64,000 bases of DNA from Mesorhizobium tamadayense (GCF_003863365.1 NZ_RQXT01000003.1:186001-250000), one strand, 5' to 3'; positions 28,146-37,797 are shown, counted from the first letter of the stretch. The notes: generated by a model not told the origin, from the letters alone. Numbers and translations are program-made.

Positions 28146-28601
28146 TCAGCGAGCGTTGTACTTGGCGTCGACTTGATCGATGGCGGCGACATTGCCGGCC
28201 GAGCGCCCCTTCGGATCGAATGTCTCCTTGAGGAAGGCATTGGCGATCGCCTTGGCCAGCTCAGGCCCGATCACCCGCGCGCCCATGGTGATGATCTGGG
28301 CATTGTTCGATAGCGCGGCGCGCTCGGCGGAGTAGGTGTCGTGGGTGAGCGCCGCGCGGATGCCAGGCACCTTGTTGGCCGAGATGCAGACGCCGATCCC
28401 CGTGCCGCAGATCAGGATGGCGCGGTCGTATTTGCCGGCCAGCACGTCGTTCGCGACGCGGTCGGACAGATTGGCGTAGAACGGGTCAGGGCCGGCTTCG
28501 GTGCGCGACACTTCCGACACCTCGTGCCTGTCCTTCAAATGGTCGGCCAGGACCCTGGCCAGGCCCTCGCCGGCGCTGTCTCCCGCAATTGCAAGCTTCA
28601 T
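28146..28601 (-). CDS. derI: RpiB-family isomerase, probable D-erythrulose-4-phosphate isomerase
   Basis: A 151-residue RpiB/LacAB-fold isomerase. [21 protein letters not shown] at the N-terminus holds the phosphate-binding aspartate, and [24 protein letters not shown] holds the catalytic cysteine region. Family members either interconvert ribose and ribulose 5-phosphates or, in tetrose and apionate clusters, convert D-erythrulose 4-phosphate to D-erythrose 4-phosphate. Location next to DhaK/L and the apionate genes favours the latter. The ATG at 28601 is preceded by GGAGAG; upstream in-frame codons are not conserved. Confidence 0.8.
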   Translation of the reverse strand: MKLAIAGDSAGEGLARVLADHLKDRHEVSEVSRTEAGPDPFYANLSDRVANDVLAGKYDRAILICGTGIGVCISANKVPGIRAALTHDTYSAERAALSNNAQIITMGARVIGPELAKAIANAFLKETFDPKGRSAGNVAAIDQVDAKYNAR

Positions 28602-28762
28602 GACCTCTCCTTCATATTTTGGCGAAGCATAGGATGTCGAGATAGCCCTCAACCTGCCAGGCGGCACGTCCGATGAACAACCCGTCGATATGCGGGCATG
28701 CGATGAGTTCGGCGCAATTGTCCGACGCAGAGCCGAATGCGGGTGAGTACGGCACGGCGCTT

Positions 28763-30091
28763 TCACCCGCCGAGACCGTCACGGATGGCCGAGAAATAGC
28801 GATCGGTTCCGACCTGCCCGCCCTTCAGCGCCACCTCCAGCCCGTCGATCGCCTCGAAGCTCGAATGAGCCACACAAAGCGGCGAGCCGGGAGATGCCGG
28901 CAGCGGCATCCTGACCGTCAGCGCATCGACACCCATCTGGCCGAGCGCATGGCTCGACGTGTCGCCGCCGGCGATGATCACACGCTTTAACGTCTGGTCC
29001 ACCGTCAGCGCGCGAAGCAGTTCGCCGAGACCGCGGCCGAGCTTGTGGCGGGCGCCTTCCTGGCGGTCGATCTCGGCGCCGCGATCGGCCGTCGGGCCAA
29101 GCGCCGTATAAAGGATCACGCTGCGCCCGGCTTTCAGGCTGGCCTTGCCGGCCGCTGCGGCGCGCGCGATCGCGTTCTCGGAACGCTCCGAGACCAGCTC
29201 GAGCGGGTCGACCTCGATGCCGTCGAAACCGTCGCCCATCGCATGCCGGATCTGCCGTTCCGTCGTCGGCGAGCAGCTGCCCGACACCACCGCGATGCGG
29301 TCGGCGGCTCCCGGCGGCGGGAACACCCCGCTGCCCGGAGCGGTATCCCCCGCCCATTCGGAAAGCAGCGCATATTCGATGCCGGAGGAACCGACGACGA
29401 AGTGCCCGCCCGGCTTACGGCTGCGCCATATTTCCTTGCCGGCGAGCGCCTGCGTTTCGCGGCTGTCGACATCGATAAGCACGATGCTGCAGTCTCCGAG
29501 AAGGCGGTCCAGGGCGTCCGATCGCGACGGTGATTGCAGCGTCGCCAGGTCGAGCAGTCCCGAGGCCAGTTCCGTCTGACGTGACAGATGCACCAGGAGG
29601 TCGGCTTCATCCATCGGCGTCGCCGGGTGGCGGCTCATCACCGGGTGGCGATCGATGCGGTAGTATCTGTCGCGATAGGCCGCGAACAAATGGCCGAATG
29701 CGGTGTAGCGCTTGAGCTGCGGCGCGCCGACCACCAGCGGCACGCAGGCTTGCCCGAACACCGCGCGGCCGATCTCGATCGCCCGGCCGATGCTGCCGAT
29801 CGTCGGGCTGGAATCGAAGGTCGAGCAGACCTTGTAGTGGCAGATCTCGGCCTGCAGCGTCTTCAGCCAGGCGAAAGCCTCTTCAAGATGCGTGTCCATC
29901 CATTGCGGCGTTTCGCTGCGGCTGGTTCCGGCAAGCCCAACGGCACGGCAATGCGCGAAGCGTGCCATCAGTCCGGCATCCGGCTTGCGCATGAAAAGCA
30001 CGGTCGGCACGCCGCCGAGTTCCAGCGCTTCCATGACGTCGGTCGAGCCGGTGAGGTCGTCGCCATAATAGCTGAGGAGCAGGTCCTGCAT
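28763..30091 (-). CDS. oiaK: Four-carbon acid sugar kinase family (DUF1537), probable 3-oxo-isoapionate kinase
   Basis: 442 residues. The N-terminal domain opens with [20 protein letters not shown], the substrate-binding signature of the family. The C-terminal nucleotide-binding domain carries [17 protein letters not shown] and [13 protein letters not shown]. Members phosphorylate the terminal hydroxyl of C4-C5 keto-acid sugars. Here it lies 2 bp behind a RuBisCO-like protein gene, the pair known from D-apionate catabolism, where OiaK makes 3-oxo-isoapionate 4-phosphate. The ATG at 30091 overlaps nothing and begins the conserved region. Function is inferred from family and context. Confidence 0.85.
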   Translation of the reverse strand: MQDLLLSYYGDDLTGSTDVMEALELGGVPTVLFMRKPDAGLMARFAHCRAVGLAGTSRSETPQWMDTHLEEAFAWLKTLQAEICHYKVCSTFDSSPTIGSIGRAIEIGRAVFGQACVPLVVGAPQLKRYTAFGHLFAAYRDRYYRIDRHPVMSRHPATPMDEADLLVHLSRQTELASGLLDLATLQSPSRSDALDRLLGDCSIVLIDVDSRETQALAGKEIWRSRKPGGHFVVGSSGIEYALLSEWAGDTAPGSGVFPPPGAADRIAVVSGSCSPTTERQIRHAMGDGFDGIEVDPLELVSERSENAIARAAAAGKASLKAGRSVILYTALGPTADRGAEIDRQEGARHKLGRGLGELLRALTVDQTLKRVIIAGGDTSSHALGQMGVDALTVRMPLPASPGSPLCVAHSSFEAIDGLEVALKGGQVGTDRYFSAIRDGLGG

Positions 30092-30093
30092 GC

Positions 30094-31344
30094 TCAAGCC
30101 GCCTTGCCGTCGGCGAACTTCGCGATCGAGCGCGCCAGCTCGACATGGCTCCTGGCGAAGTCCTCGAGCGGAATGCCTTCGACCGCTGCCTGCCACGCCT
30201 GCTTAACGGCGCGCACGCCGGCGCCCGGCCCGTCCGGATGGCTGACGATGCCGCCGCCGCAGAGATAGAGGAGATCGACTGTGCGTCCCGTGCGCTCATA
30301 GGTCTCGGGCGCCTGTCCGCCCCACTGGCCGGAGCCCGCCACCGGCAGGGCGCAATCACCAGGCGAGAACAGCGGCGTCGTCACCGCCTCGAAGGAGCGG
30401 ATGAATGAGTCGTCCGGCTCCCAGTATTTCGAGGCGATGCCGTTGATCTGGAACTGGTCGACGCCGAGCAGCCGCCAGAACTGCTGCCAGACCTTGAAAT
30501 CCATGCCGAGGCCCGGATGGCGCGTGAGGATGTCCCAGCCGTTGCGATGCGCGTGCAGCACTAGGCCGGAGCGCTTCCTCAGGAACGCCATGCCGCCGAA
30601 GCCGATGGAGTTGATGTTGATGACCGCGCAATTGCCGCCGGCTTCAAGCACCAGATCGTGGTTGCGCATCATCTCGTCGGGATCGGCGTGCGAGATGCCG
30701 AAGGCGTACATCACCTTCTTGCCGGTCTTCTGCTCATGGTCGAGGATCAGCGGCATGATCGCCTTGACCCGCTCCGACAGCGGCGAATAGACCGGGCTCA
30801 TCAGCTTCTCGTCGTCCTTGATGAAATCGACACCGGCCTCGATCAGCTCGCCGACCATCCCGGCCGTCTCATGCGGCCTCAAACCCAGCGCCGGCTTGAC
30901 GATGGTGCCGATGATCGGGCGGCCCTCGACGCCAGTCAGCCTGCGGCTGCCGGCGACACCGAACTGCGGGCCGGGATGAGCGCCCCTGAATTCCTCCGGC
31001 AGCTTCATGTCGACGACGCGGATGCCGGACATGCCCCTGATCGAATAGGTGCCGCCGATCGCAATCGTCATCAGCGCCGCGAGATCGGTGCCGATCGCGT
31101 CGAACGGAAAGGCGATGTCGACGTCGGCGCGCCTGAAGGGACCGATGCCGCCCTCGGGTATCGAAGGTTGCGCCGCGTCCGGCAAATGCCGGATCGCCAG
31201 AACGCGCGCCGCCACCCGTGCCTTCAGCTCCTCGGTTTCCCCAGGCAACGCGACGAAGGTGCCGGTCGACTGGTCGCTGGCGATCTTGGCCGCCAGCGCC
31301 TCGATGCTCCCTGCGGTCTCGATGCGAAAGGTGAGGGTGATCAT
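30094..31344 (-). CDS. RuBisCO-like protein acting on 3-oxo-isoapionate 4-phosphate
   Basis: A 416-residue large-subunit-like protein of form IV. The active-site core is visible: GTIVKPALGLRP and GVDFIKDDEKLMSP, whose lysine is the carbamylated metal-binding residue in RuBisCO. HAHRNGWDI and the phosphate-binding GSGQWGGQAPETYER and CGGGIVSHPDG segments are also present. Family members in D-apionate pathways are either OiaX, which decarboxylates 3-oxo-isoapionate 4-phosphate to L-erythrulose 1-phosphate, or OiaT, which splits it to 3-phosphoglycerate and glycolate. The downstream isomerase and tetrulose kinase favour OiaX, but the sequence alone does not decide. It is the first gene of its transcription unit, 54 bp behind an operator-like site. 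Confidence 0.85.
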   Translation of the reverse strand: MITLTFRIETAGSIEALAAKIASDQSTGTFVALPGETEELKARVAARVLAIRHLPDAAQPSIPEGGIGPFRRADVDIAFPFDAIGTDLAALMTIAIGGTYSIRGMSGIRVVDMKLPEEFRGAHPGPQFGVAGSRRLTGVEGRPIIGTIVKPALGLRPHETAGMVGELIEAGVDFIKDDEKLMSPVYSPLSERVKAIMPLILDHEQKTGKKVMYAFGISHADPDEMMRNHDLVLEAGGNCAVININSIGFGGMAFLRKRSGLVLHAHRNGWDILTRHPGLGMDFKVWQQFWRLLGVDQFQINGIASKYWEPDDSFIRSFEAVTTPLFSPGDCALPVAGSGQWGGQAPETYERTGRTVDLLYLCGGGIVSHPDGPGAGVRAVKQAWQAAVEGIPLEDFARSHVELARSIAKFADGKAA

Positions 31345-31397
31345 GGCCGGCCGTACCCAGTCGAAAGGCAGGAAAAGAATTCCCTGCGCTCGAAATC

Positions 31398-31416
31398 TGG
31401 TATAATGAGTACATAA
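31398..31416. promoter_or_regulatory. Candidate GntR operator O1 (RuBisCO-like operon / gntR)
   Basis: TGGTATAATGAGTACATAA lies between the divergent RuBisCO-like gene and gntR. It aligns over most of its length with the site at 45383-45401 read on the opposite strand (TGGTATAATGTGTACCTGA). It also begins like the sites at 39672 and 40649. NanR-type members of this regulator family bind GGTATA repeats. Confidence 0.65.
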
Positions 31417-31530
31417 GCATTGCAAGCAATATCCTGCCCGGCTGAGCGCCATGCGATAGGGCGACGGGCATTCCGGAAATTGCGGCTGCGGTGCTAGATT
31501 AGGACTGGGTCAAGGGAGTGATTCGCGGCG

Positions 31531-32244
31531 ATGAACCGTTCGGAACCGATCGTCCGGCGCAAGCTTTCCGACGAAGTCTTTGTCAGGCTGAAGCGGCTGA
31601 TCACCAGCGGCGAATTGCAGCCGGGCGACGACATGCCGTCCGAACGCGAACTGATGGAGCGCTTCGAGGTCGGCCGGCCGGCGATCCGTGAAGCGATGCA
31701 GGCGCTGAGCAACATGGGTCTCGTCGCCATCTCGCATGGCGAGCGCGCCAAGGTGCTGCAGCTCACCGCCAAGTCGATCATCAAGCAGGTCGACGGCGCC
31801 GCCAAGATCATCCTATCGTCGTCGAAGGACACACTCGAGCACCTGAAGAGCGCGCGCATCTTCTTCGAGCGCGGCATGGTCAGGGAAGCCGCCGAGAAGG
31901 CGACGCCCGAGGACGTGCAGCGGCTCAGGGCAACCGTCGCCGAGCAACGCGCCGCGCGCGGCGACGCCGAGGCGTTCATCTCCGCCGACATGCGATTCCA
32001 CACTCAGATCGCGGCGATTTCGGGCAATCCGATCTATGTCGCGGTCAGCGAAGCGATGCTCGGCTGGCTGAAGGAATATCATACCGAGATGCTGATCTGG
32101 ACCGGCAAGGAAAAGTTCACCCTGACCGAGCACGAGGAGATCATCGGCTGCATCGAGAAGAAGGATGCCGAAGGCGCCGAGAAGGCGATGATCAAGCACC
32201 TCGAACGCTCGCGCGCCCTCTACGTGATGAACTCCGGGAAGTAG
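31531..32244 (+). CDS. GntR/FadR-family regulator, probable controller of the apiose regulon
   Basis: 237 residues: an N-terminal winged helix (KLSDEVFVRLKRLITSGELQPGDDMPSERELMERFEVGRPAIREAMQALSNMGLV) and a C-terminal FCD ligand domain. FCD metal-ligand-type histidines and acids appear in DMRFHTQIAAISGNP and LTEHEEIIGCIEKKD. It resembles NanR more than other FadR-type proteins. It is transcribed divergently from the RuBisCO-like operon and convergent with apnL, in the middle of the apionate genes. Four sites with TGGTAT stand before the four neighbouring minus-strand units, so it is the natural candidate to bind them. Confidence 0.87.
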   Translation: MNRSEPIVRRKLSDEVFVRLKRLITSGELQPGDDMPSERELMERFEVGRPAIREAMQALSNMGLVAISHGERAKVLQLTAKSIIKQVDGAAKIILSSSKDTLEHLKSARIFFERGMVREAAEKATPEDVQRLRATVAEQRAARGDAEAFISADMRFHTQIAAISGNPIYVAVSEAMLGWLKEYHTEMLIWTGKEKFTLTEHEEIIGCIEKKDAEGAEKAMIKHLERSRALYVMNSGK

Positions 32245-32250
32245 CTTCCT

Positions 32251-34155
32251 TCAGCCGATCCTGGCTATGGCATAGGCCGGCATCGTCAGGCGTCCTGAAG
32301 CTGCGCCTGGGTCGAGCCTGCGCGCACCCGCTCCGTCCCAGATCGTGACCGGAGCTGCCGCTCCGCGAACTAGCGCCGAGGCGTCGACGGGCACGTCGTC
32401 CGCGGTGATGTTTGCCAGCCAGGCTGTGACGGCGCCGGTTGGCGAGCGGCCCGCCAGCGCGGCCACGCGATCGTCGCTGACGCCCGCAGCGATATGCGCA
32501 TGGCCGGCCAGCGCGGCGAGGCCTTGCACCGCGTGGAAGATCGGCCGAGGCGTTCCTTCCTCGGCGGATTCGCTAGCTGCCGCCAGCACGCCGAACGGCC
32601 CCGTGAAGCTGGAGAGCGTCAGCATCTCCAGCCCGGCCGGCGCCACGCGCGCGGCATAGCCGATCGTCCAGGCGGCAGCGAACAAACCGGCATGGCGCGG
32701 ATCGAGATTGGCCATGGCAATGCGCTGGCCGCGAAAATTCTCCTTGGTCGCGCCGCCATAGGGGTTCTGCCGCATGGCGATGGTCGAGGGTCCGATGCGA
32801 TAGGGCTTCGCTCCGTAGATCGCCCGTGTCGACTGGGTGATGAAAGGCAGCGCCTCCAGCGATTGCATGACGCTAAGATCGTCGGCGGCGTGCACGATCG
32901 GACAGGTGCAGTGGGTGACGAAATCAAGCAAACCGGCGGGAACGCGCTTACGGTTGAGCTCGGTGAAATAGCTGAACATGCCGCCGCCGAGCCGGATGCC
33001 GGGGAAGGCGCGGCGGGCTGCGGCGTAGACATCTTCTAACGGCGGACAAGCCGGCCAGACGCTGCCGGGCGGCGTCGACTGGCGGTCGACCGAAGGTGAG
33101 ACCGCGATGGCATCGAATCTCAAGCCTGCCCGGCGCGCCATCTCGGCAATGTCCGAGAGTTCAATGTCGAGATCGCCGGCGCAAGCGACGACGCATTCGA
33201 GGGTCGTCTTGGCGGGGAACCCGGCGGCTAGTTCGGCATGAGCCCGCAAGGCATCAAGGCCGTGGCCACGCGTCGGGTCGTAATGGAGGAGAAGCTGCTG
33301 CGGGCCAAGCTCAGACAGCAGCGGTAGTTCGTGCAAAGCCGCCTCGACATCCTCCGGATAAATGACCGCACCGACATCGGGCAGCTTCGCTCCGGTCTCG
33401 CCGGGCTCGATGCGGACCGGCTCGGCGCCGGTTGTCGCGGCAGTCACCTGGGAGTCGCCGGTGATGCGCAAGGTGATGGTCTGGCGCATCGGCTGGCCGA
33501 CCGGCAGCACATAGGGCCAGGGCAGAGCGAGAGGCCGCACATAGGTCTTGTAGGAAGCATCGGACCAGTTGCGCTGGTCTTCCATCTCGAACGTGTCGCC
33601 TTCCATCCGGCATTCGGCTCTGACGCCTGGACGGACCTGATGGGTGATGGCGCGCATATCCTTGAAGGGCTGCCAGGGGTCGATCAGCAGCGGCAGTTTC
33701 GTGTCCATCACGCTGCCATCGGTATGCTCGACCTTGACCGCGCTGCCGGCGAGGCCGGCGATCGGATGCAGGATGCAGAAGCCGCAGCGATTGGTCTCGA
33801 AATCGCTTTCGGGCAGCGCGCTCACATCGAAACTGAGACGGCCGTCGGCATCGCCCTCGATCTTGGCGCCAAAGCCGAGCCGGCTTCCGCCCGGTCCTTC
33901 GCAGCGTGCCGAGTAGCGCACCGAGAAACTGTCATCGCTCTGTTCGATGACCAGATCCTCCAGCGCCAGCTCGTAGGTGCCCCAGTCACGATCGCGCACG
34001 ATATAGGCGATGGCGCGCAGCACCTCGATGCCGCCATGCCGGATGGTGCGCAGATTGCCGTTGACGAAATCGGCGCTGAGCAGGCCGGCGCTGAGCCGAA
34101 CCGGTTCGGCGTCGACCGCGTGCGTGCCGCAGAGGAGGAAGGGATCTTTGGTCAT
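32251..34155 (-). CDS. apnL: D-apionolactonase
   Basis: A 634-residue protein that would hydrolyse D-apionolactone, the ApsD product, to D-apionate. The start is the ATG at 34155, sharing one base with the apsD stop (TAATG). The frame is open upstream only as a shadow of apsD. Visible stretches are the N-terminal beta-rich part (LSADFVNGNLRTIRHGGIEVLRAIAYIVRDRDWGTY is conserved in look) and a middle TIM-barrel-like part. The latter includes LLLHYDPTRGHGLDALR, RLGGGMFSYFTELNRKRVP and FVTHCTCPIVHAADD. Assignment rests on the apsD-apnL pairing and on length. The family is small, so context carries much of the weight. Confidence 0.83.
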   Translation of the reverse strand: MTKDPFLLCGTHAVDAEPVRLSAGLLSADFVNGNLRTIRHGGIEVLRAIAYIVRDRDWGTYELALEDLVIEQSDDSFSVRYSARCEGPGGSRLGFGAKIEGDADGRLSFDVSALPESDFETNRCGFCILHPIAGLAGSAVKVEHTDGSVMDTKLPLLIDPWQPFKDMRAITHQVRPGVRAECRMEGDTFEMEDQRNWSDASYKTYVRPLALPWPYVLPVGQPMRQTITLRITGDSQVTAATTGAEPVRIEPGETGAKLPDVGAVIYPEDVEAALHELPLLSELGPQQLLLHYDPTRGHGLDALRAHAELAAGFPAKTTLECVVACAGDLDIELSDIAEMARRAGLRFDAIAVSPSVDRQSTPPGSVWPACPPLEDVYAAARRAFPGIRLGGGMFSYFTELNRKRVPAGLLDFVTHCTCPIVHAADDLSVMQSLEALPFITQSTRAIYGAKPYRIGPSTIAMRQNPYGGATKENFRGQRIAMANLDPRHAGLFAAAWTIGYAARVAPAGLEMLTLSSFTGPFGVLAAASESAEEGTPRPIFHAVQGLAALAGHAHIAAGVSDDRVAALAGRSPTGAVTAWLANITADDVPVDASALVRGAAAPVTIWDGAGARRLDPGAASGRLTMPAYAIARIG

Positions 34156-35186
34156 TAGAGCAGGTCGTCGATCCGCACCGGTTGCCGGCTGGCGGCACCG
34201 GCATAGGCGGCCTCGACCAGCGCGAAAGTCTTGAGATTGTCGGCGCCGGACGTCGCCGGCTCCTTGGCCGTCGTCAGGCAGTCGACCCAGTGCTTCTGGA
34301 TCGCAACGACGCTTTCCTGGATGTTGTGCCAGGGCCGCGACGCCCAGGAAAGCAGCGGCGGCGAGACGTCGCTGACCGTGGTGCCGCTCTTGCCGGTAAC
34401 CGTGAGTTGGTAGCCCTGCGCCAGCCGGATCGTGCCGTCGCTGCCGTCGAGCTCGATCAGCGTCTCGGGGAACGGCTCGGCGGCAAGCTTCGTCGCATAG
34501 CTGCAATCGACCATAGAGGTGGCGCCGCCCTCATGGTCCATGAGCATCGTTGCCACGTCCTCGCCGGAGATGCCGGGGTTGACGCGTGCGGTGCGCGCGG
34601 TGAGGTTCGAAACATCGCCGAGCAGGAAGCGGGCGATGTCGAGGATATGGATGCCGAGATCCTCGATGATGAAGCGCTTGCCCGTCGCCAGGTAAGGCTG
34701 CCCGGAAAACACGTCATAGGCCGACCGGAACGAGATGCGTCCGAAGAACGGCCTGCCGATCTCGCCGCAGTCGAGCACGGCGCGCACCGCCTGGATCGGC
34801 GACTGCCAGCGAAAGTTCTCGTGCACCATCAGCGGCACGCCGGCGTCGGCGCAGGCCTTCACCATGGCCTTGGCGTCGGCAAGCGTCGGCGCGAATGGTT
34901 TTTGGCAGATTGCCGGAACGCGGTGCGCGGCCGCCATCTCGACCAGCGGCCGATGGCTGCCGACGGTGGTCGCGATGTCGACGAAGTCGAGCGTCTCGCC
35001 TTCAAACAGCGCAGCCGCATCGGTGTAGCGCCGCTCGATGCCGAACTGGTCGCCGACGATCCTGAGTCGCGCGGGGTCGCGGTCGCAGATCGCCATGATC
35101 GAAGCGCCGTCGATGTCGTGCCAGGCATGCATCTGGTTGACGGCGAAGAAGCCGCAGCCGATCAGCGCTCCGCGCAATTCCGCCAT
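34155..35186 (-). CDS. apsD: D-apiose dehydrogenase (Gfo/Idh/MocA family)
   Basis: A 343-residue NAD(P)-dependent dehydrogenase that would oxidise D-apiose to D-apionolactone. The Rossmann motif is ALIGCGFFAVNQMHAW. The usual EKP catalytic stretch reads CQKPFAP, so the lysine is kept but the glutamate is glutamine. The second active-site segment is EDLGIHILDIARFLLGD. The ATG at 35186 follows the permease stop by 2 bp, so apsD is the penultimate gene of the transporter-apsD-apnL operon. Specificity is inferred from the neighbourhood. Confidence 0.87.
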   Translation of the reverse strand: MAELRGALIGCGFFAVNQMHAWHDIDGASIMAICDRDPARLRIVGDQFGIERRYTDAAALFEGETLDFVDIATTVGSHRPLVEMAAAHRVPAICQKPFAPTLADAKAMVKACADAGVPLMVHENFRWQSPIQAVRAVLDCGEIGRPFFGRISFRSAYDVFSGQPYLATGKRFIIEDLGIHILDIARFLLGDVSNLTARTARVNPGISGEDVATMLMDHEGGATSMVDCSYATKLAAEPFPETLIELDGSDGTIRLAQGYQLTVTGKSGTTVSDVSPPLLSWASRPWHNIQESVVAIQKHWVDCLTTAKEPATSGADNLKTFALVEAAYAGAASRQPVRIDDLL

Positions 35187-35188
35187 GC

Positions 35189-36253
35189 TCAGCCCGCCTT
35201 CGCCATCTGCATCAGCGTCACGCGGCTCTGCAGCCGGCGCTGCGCCTGGTCGACGACGACCGCGACGATGATGACGAGACCCTTGATCACCATCTGCCAG
35301 AACGAGCTCACCCCCATCATCACCAGCCCGTCGGAAAGGATGCCGATGACGAAGGCGCCAACGATCGTGCCGCCAATCGTGCCACGGCCGCCCGACATCG
35401 ATGTGCCGCCGAGCACGGCGGCTGCGATGGCGTTGAGCTCGAAGCTCTCGCCTGTCGCCGGGTGCGAGGCCATCAGCTCGGACGAGATGATGAGGCCGAC
35501 GATCGCCGCGCAGAAGCCGGAGAACATGTAGACGAACATCTTCACCATGTTGACCCGCACACCCGAGATCCGCGCCGCGCGCTCGTTGCCGCCGACCGCG
35601 AAGATGTGCCGTCCGAGCGGCGTGTACCTGGCGAGATAGGCAGCGCCCAGCGCCACCATCATGAGGATCCATATCGAGACCGGCAGGCCGAGCAGCCGGC
35701 CGGCGCCGAGATAACCGAAGCCGGTGGTGCCGAGGTCCGGCTTGCCGACGAGGTTGGGGAAGGTGCGGCCGTCCGACGACAAAAGCGCAAGGCCGCGCGC
35801 GACATAAAGTGTCCCGAGCGTGGCGATGAAGGGCGCGACGTTGAGCCTGGTGATCAGCAACCCGTTGACGGCACCGATCAGTATGCCGACGCCAAGCGTG
35901 ATGAGGGCGATCTCGACGACGTTGAAATAGACGGTGTAGCCGAATTGCAGGTCGATGCCATTGAGCACGAGATAGCCGGCGACCATGCCGCACAGGCCGA
36001 CGATCGAGCCGACCGACAGGTCGATGCCGCCGGTGATGATGACGAAGGTCATGCCCATGGCGAGGAAGGCATTCAGCGCGACGTGCTTGGCCATCAGGAT
36101 CAGATTGGCGGCCGACAGGAAGTTGGGCGCCGCGATCGAGAAGAAGACCAGCACGGCGATCAACGCGATGAAGGTCCTAAGCTTCATCAGCGTCAGCAGC
36201 ACGGAGCCGCTGGATGTGGGTGGCGCGGCAGCCTTGGCTGGAATGTCGGTCAT
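35189..36253 (-). CDS. Sugar ABC transporter permease (CUT2), apiose system
   Basis: 354 residues with about nine to ten hydrophobic segments and the RbsC-type signature GMTFVIITGGIDLSVGSIVGLCGM. The cytoplasmic EAA-like segment GGNERAARISGVRV is also visible, as is AVLGGTSMSGGRGTIGGT. It would form the inner-membrane channel of a D-apiose importer. It overlaps the ATPase gene by 4 bp (ATGA), which fixes the start at 36253. Confidence 0.92.
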   Translation of the reverse strand: MTDIPAKAAAPPTSSGSVLLTLMKLRTFIALIAVLVFFSIAAPNFLSAANLILMAKHVALNAFLAMGMTFVIITGGIDLSVGSIVGLCGMVAGYLVLNGIDLQFGYTVYFNVVEIALITLGVGILIGAVNGLLITRLNVAPFIATLGTLYVARGLALLSSDGRTFPNLVGKPDLGTTGFGYLGAGRLLGLPVSIWILMMVALGAAYLARYTPLGRHIFAVGGNERAARISGVRVNMVKMFVYMFSGFCAAIVGLIISSELMASHPATGESFELNAIAAAVLGGTSMSGGRGTIGGTIVGAFVIGILSDGLVMMGVSSFWQMVIKGLVIIVAVVVDQAQRRLQSRVTLMQMAKAG

Positions 36254-37797
36254 CGGCGTTGCTCTCCGTGCACGGGTCCATGGCCAAGCGCCGATGCCGC
36301 GACGATCGCCGCTTCCGTCGCCTCGGCGCGTTCGAACATGCCCGTCAGCTTTCCGTTGCTCATCACCGCGATCCGGTCGGACAGCGCCATCACCTCGTCG
36401 AGATCCGAGGTGGCGAAGAGGATGCCCAGCCCATCGCGCGAAAGCTTGCGCATGGTGCGGAAGACATCGGCCTTGGCGCCGACATCGATGCCGCGGCTGG
36501 GCTCGTCCATCAAAAGCACCTTCGGCCCGGTGAGCAGCGCCTTGCCGATCACAACCTTCTGCTGGTTGCCGCCCGACAGCGACGAGACTTCCTGCGCCGG
36601 GTCGGCAACCTTGATTGCCAGCTCGCGCACCATTTGCGTGACGGCCTGCCACTCGGCGCCGCCACGGATATGAAACAGGCTGACGAAGCGCGACAGGCTG
36701 GCCAACGTCAGGTTGCTGGCGACGGACAGGATCGACACCAGTCCCTCGCGCTGCCTGTCTTCCGGGATCAGCGCCAGGCCGCGCCGGATGCGTCGCGCCG
36801 TGTCGCGCTCCTTGACCTGCTTTCCGTCGATGAAGATCCTGCCGCTTGCCTGGCCGTGGCGGCCCATGATGCAGTCGAACAGCTCGCTGCGTCCGGCGCC
36901 CATCAATCCGTAGATGCCGAGGATCTCGCCAGCGCGCAAGGAGAGCGAGACATGGTCGACCGCAAGTCCGCCGGTGACGCGGGGCAGGCAGATTTCCTCG
37001 GCGCGGAACACCTCGTCACCTGGGACATGGCCGTCGGCCTTGGCGAAATCCTTGGCGTCGGAGCCGATCATCTGCCGCACGATCCACTGCGTGTCGACGT
37101 TGCGCATCTGCTCCTGGCCGGTGATGCGACCGTCGCGAAGCACGGTGATGTAGTCGCCGATGCGGATCAGCTCTTCCAGCCGGTGCGAGATGTAGACGAT
37201 CGCCACGCCGCGCGCCTTGAGGTCGGCGATCACCTTGAACAGGATCTCGACTTCCGCCGCGCTCAGCGCCGAGGTCGGCTCGTCCATGATCAGGATGCGC
37301 GCGTCAAGCGAGACCGCCTTGGCGATCTCGACCAACTGCTGCTGGCCGATGCGCAGGTCCTCGACCAGCATGTCGGGTCTTATGCCGGCTTCGAGCTGTT
37401 CCAGGAATTCGGCGGCGCGCCGTTCCTGCTCCCTGTGGTCGATCTTGCGGAAGGCGTTGGTCAACTCGCGCGTGGCAAAAATGTTCTCGGCGACCGAGAG
37501 ATTGCCGAACAGGTTCAGCTCCTGGAACACCATGCCGATGCCGCGGCCGACGGCGTCTCCCGACGATGAGAACGAAACCTCGTTGCCGTCGAGCAGGATG
37601 CGGCCCGCGGTCGGCTGCTCGACGCCGGCGATGATCTTCATCAGCGTCGACTTTCCCGCGCCGTTCTCGCCGACGAGCACGTTGACCGCGCCCTTGCGCA
37701 CCTCGAATTTCGCATGCTTGACCGCAACGGTGCCGGCATAGACCTTGGAGATATCCTCCAGCTTCAGGATGACGTCGTGACCGGGCGAGGAACTCAT
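36250..37797 (-). CDS. Sugar ABC transporter ATP-binding protein (CUT2), apiose system
   Basis: 515 residues with two ABC domains as in RbsA. Domain 1 has Walker A GENGAGKST, signature LRIGQQQLVEIAKA and Walker B ILIMDEPTSAL. Domain 2 has the degenerate P-loop GLMGAGRSE normal for this class, signature LSGGNQQKVVIGKAL and VLLMDEPSRGIDVGAK. It overlaps both neighbours by 4 bp. It energises the importer encoded by the flanking permease and binding-protein genes. Confidence 0.94.
   Translation of the reverse strand: MSSSPGHDVILKLEDISKVYAGTVAVKHAKFEVRKGAVNVLVGENGAGKSTLMKIIAGVEQPTAGRILLDGNEVSFSSSGDAVGRGIGMVFQELNLFGNLSVAENIFATRELTNAFRKIDHREQERRAAEFLEQLEAGIRPDMLVEDLRIGQQQLVEIAKAVSLDARILIMDEPTSALSAAEVEILFKVIADLKARGVAIVYISHRLEELIRIGDYITVLRDGRITGQEQMRNVDTQWIVRQMIGSDAKDFAKADGHVPGDEVFRAEEICLPRVTGGLAVDHVSLSLRAGEILGIYGLMGAGRSELFDCIMGRHGQASGRIFIDGKQVKERDTARRIRRGLALIPEDRQREGLVSILSVASNLTLASLSRFVSLFHIRGGAEWQAVTQMVRELAIKVADPAQEVSSLSGGNQQKVVIGKALLTGPKVLLMDEPSRGIDVGAKADVFRTMRKLSRDGLGILFATSDLDEVMALSDRIAVMSNGKLTGMFERAEATEAAIVAASALGHGPVHGEQRR

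Noticed and set aside
30094-31344. Carbon fixation by RuBisCO
   Set aside because: The protein is a RuBisCO-like form IV member in a sugar-acid operon; no phosphoribulokinase or small subunit is present.
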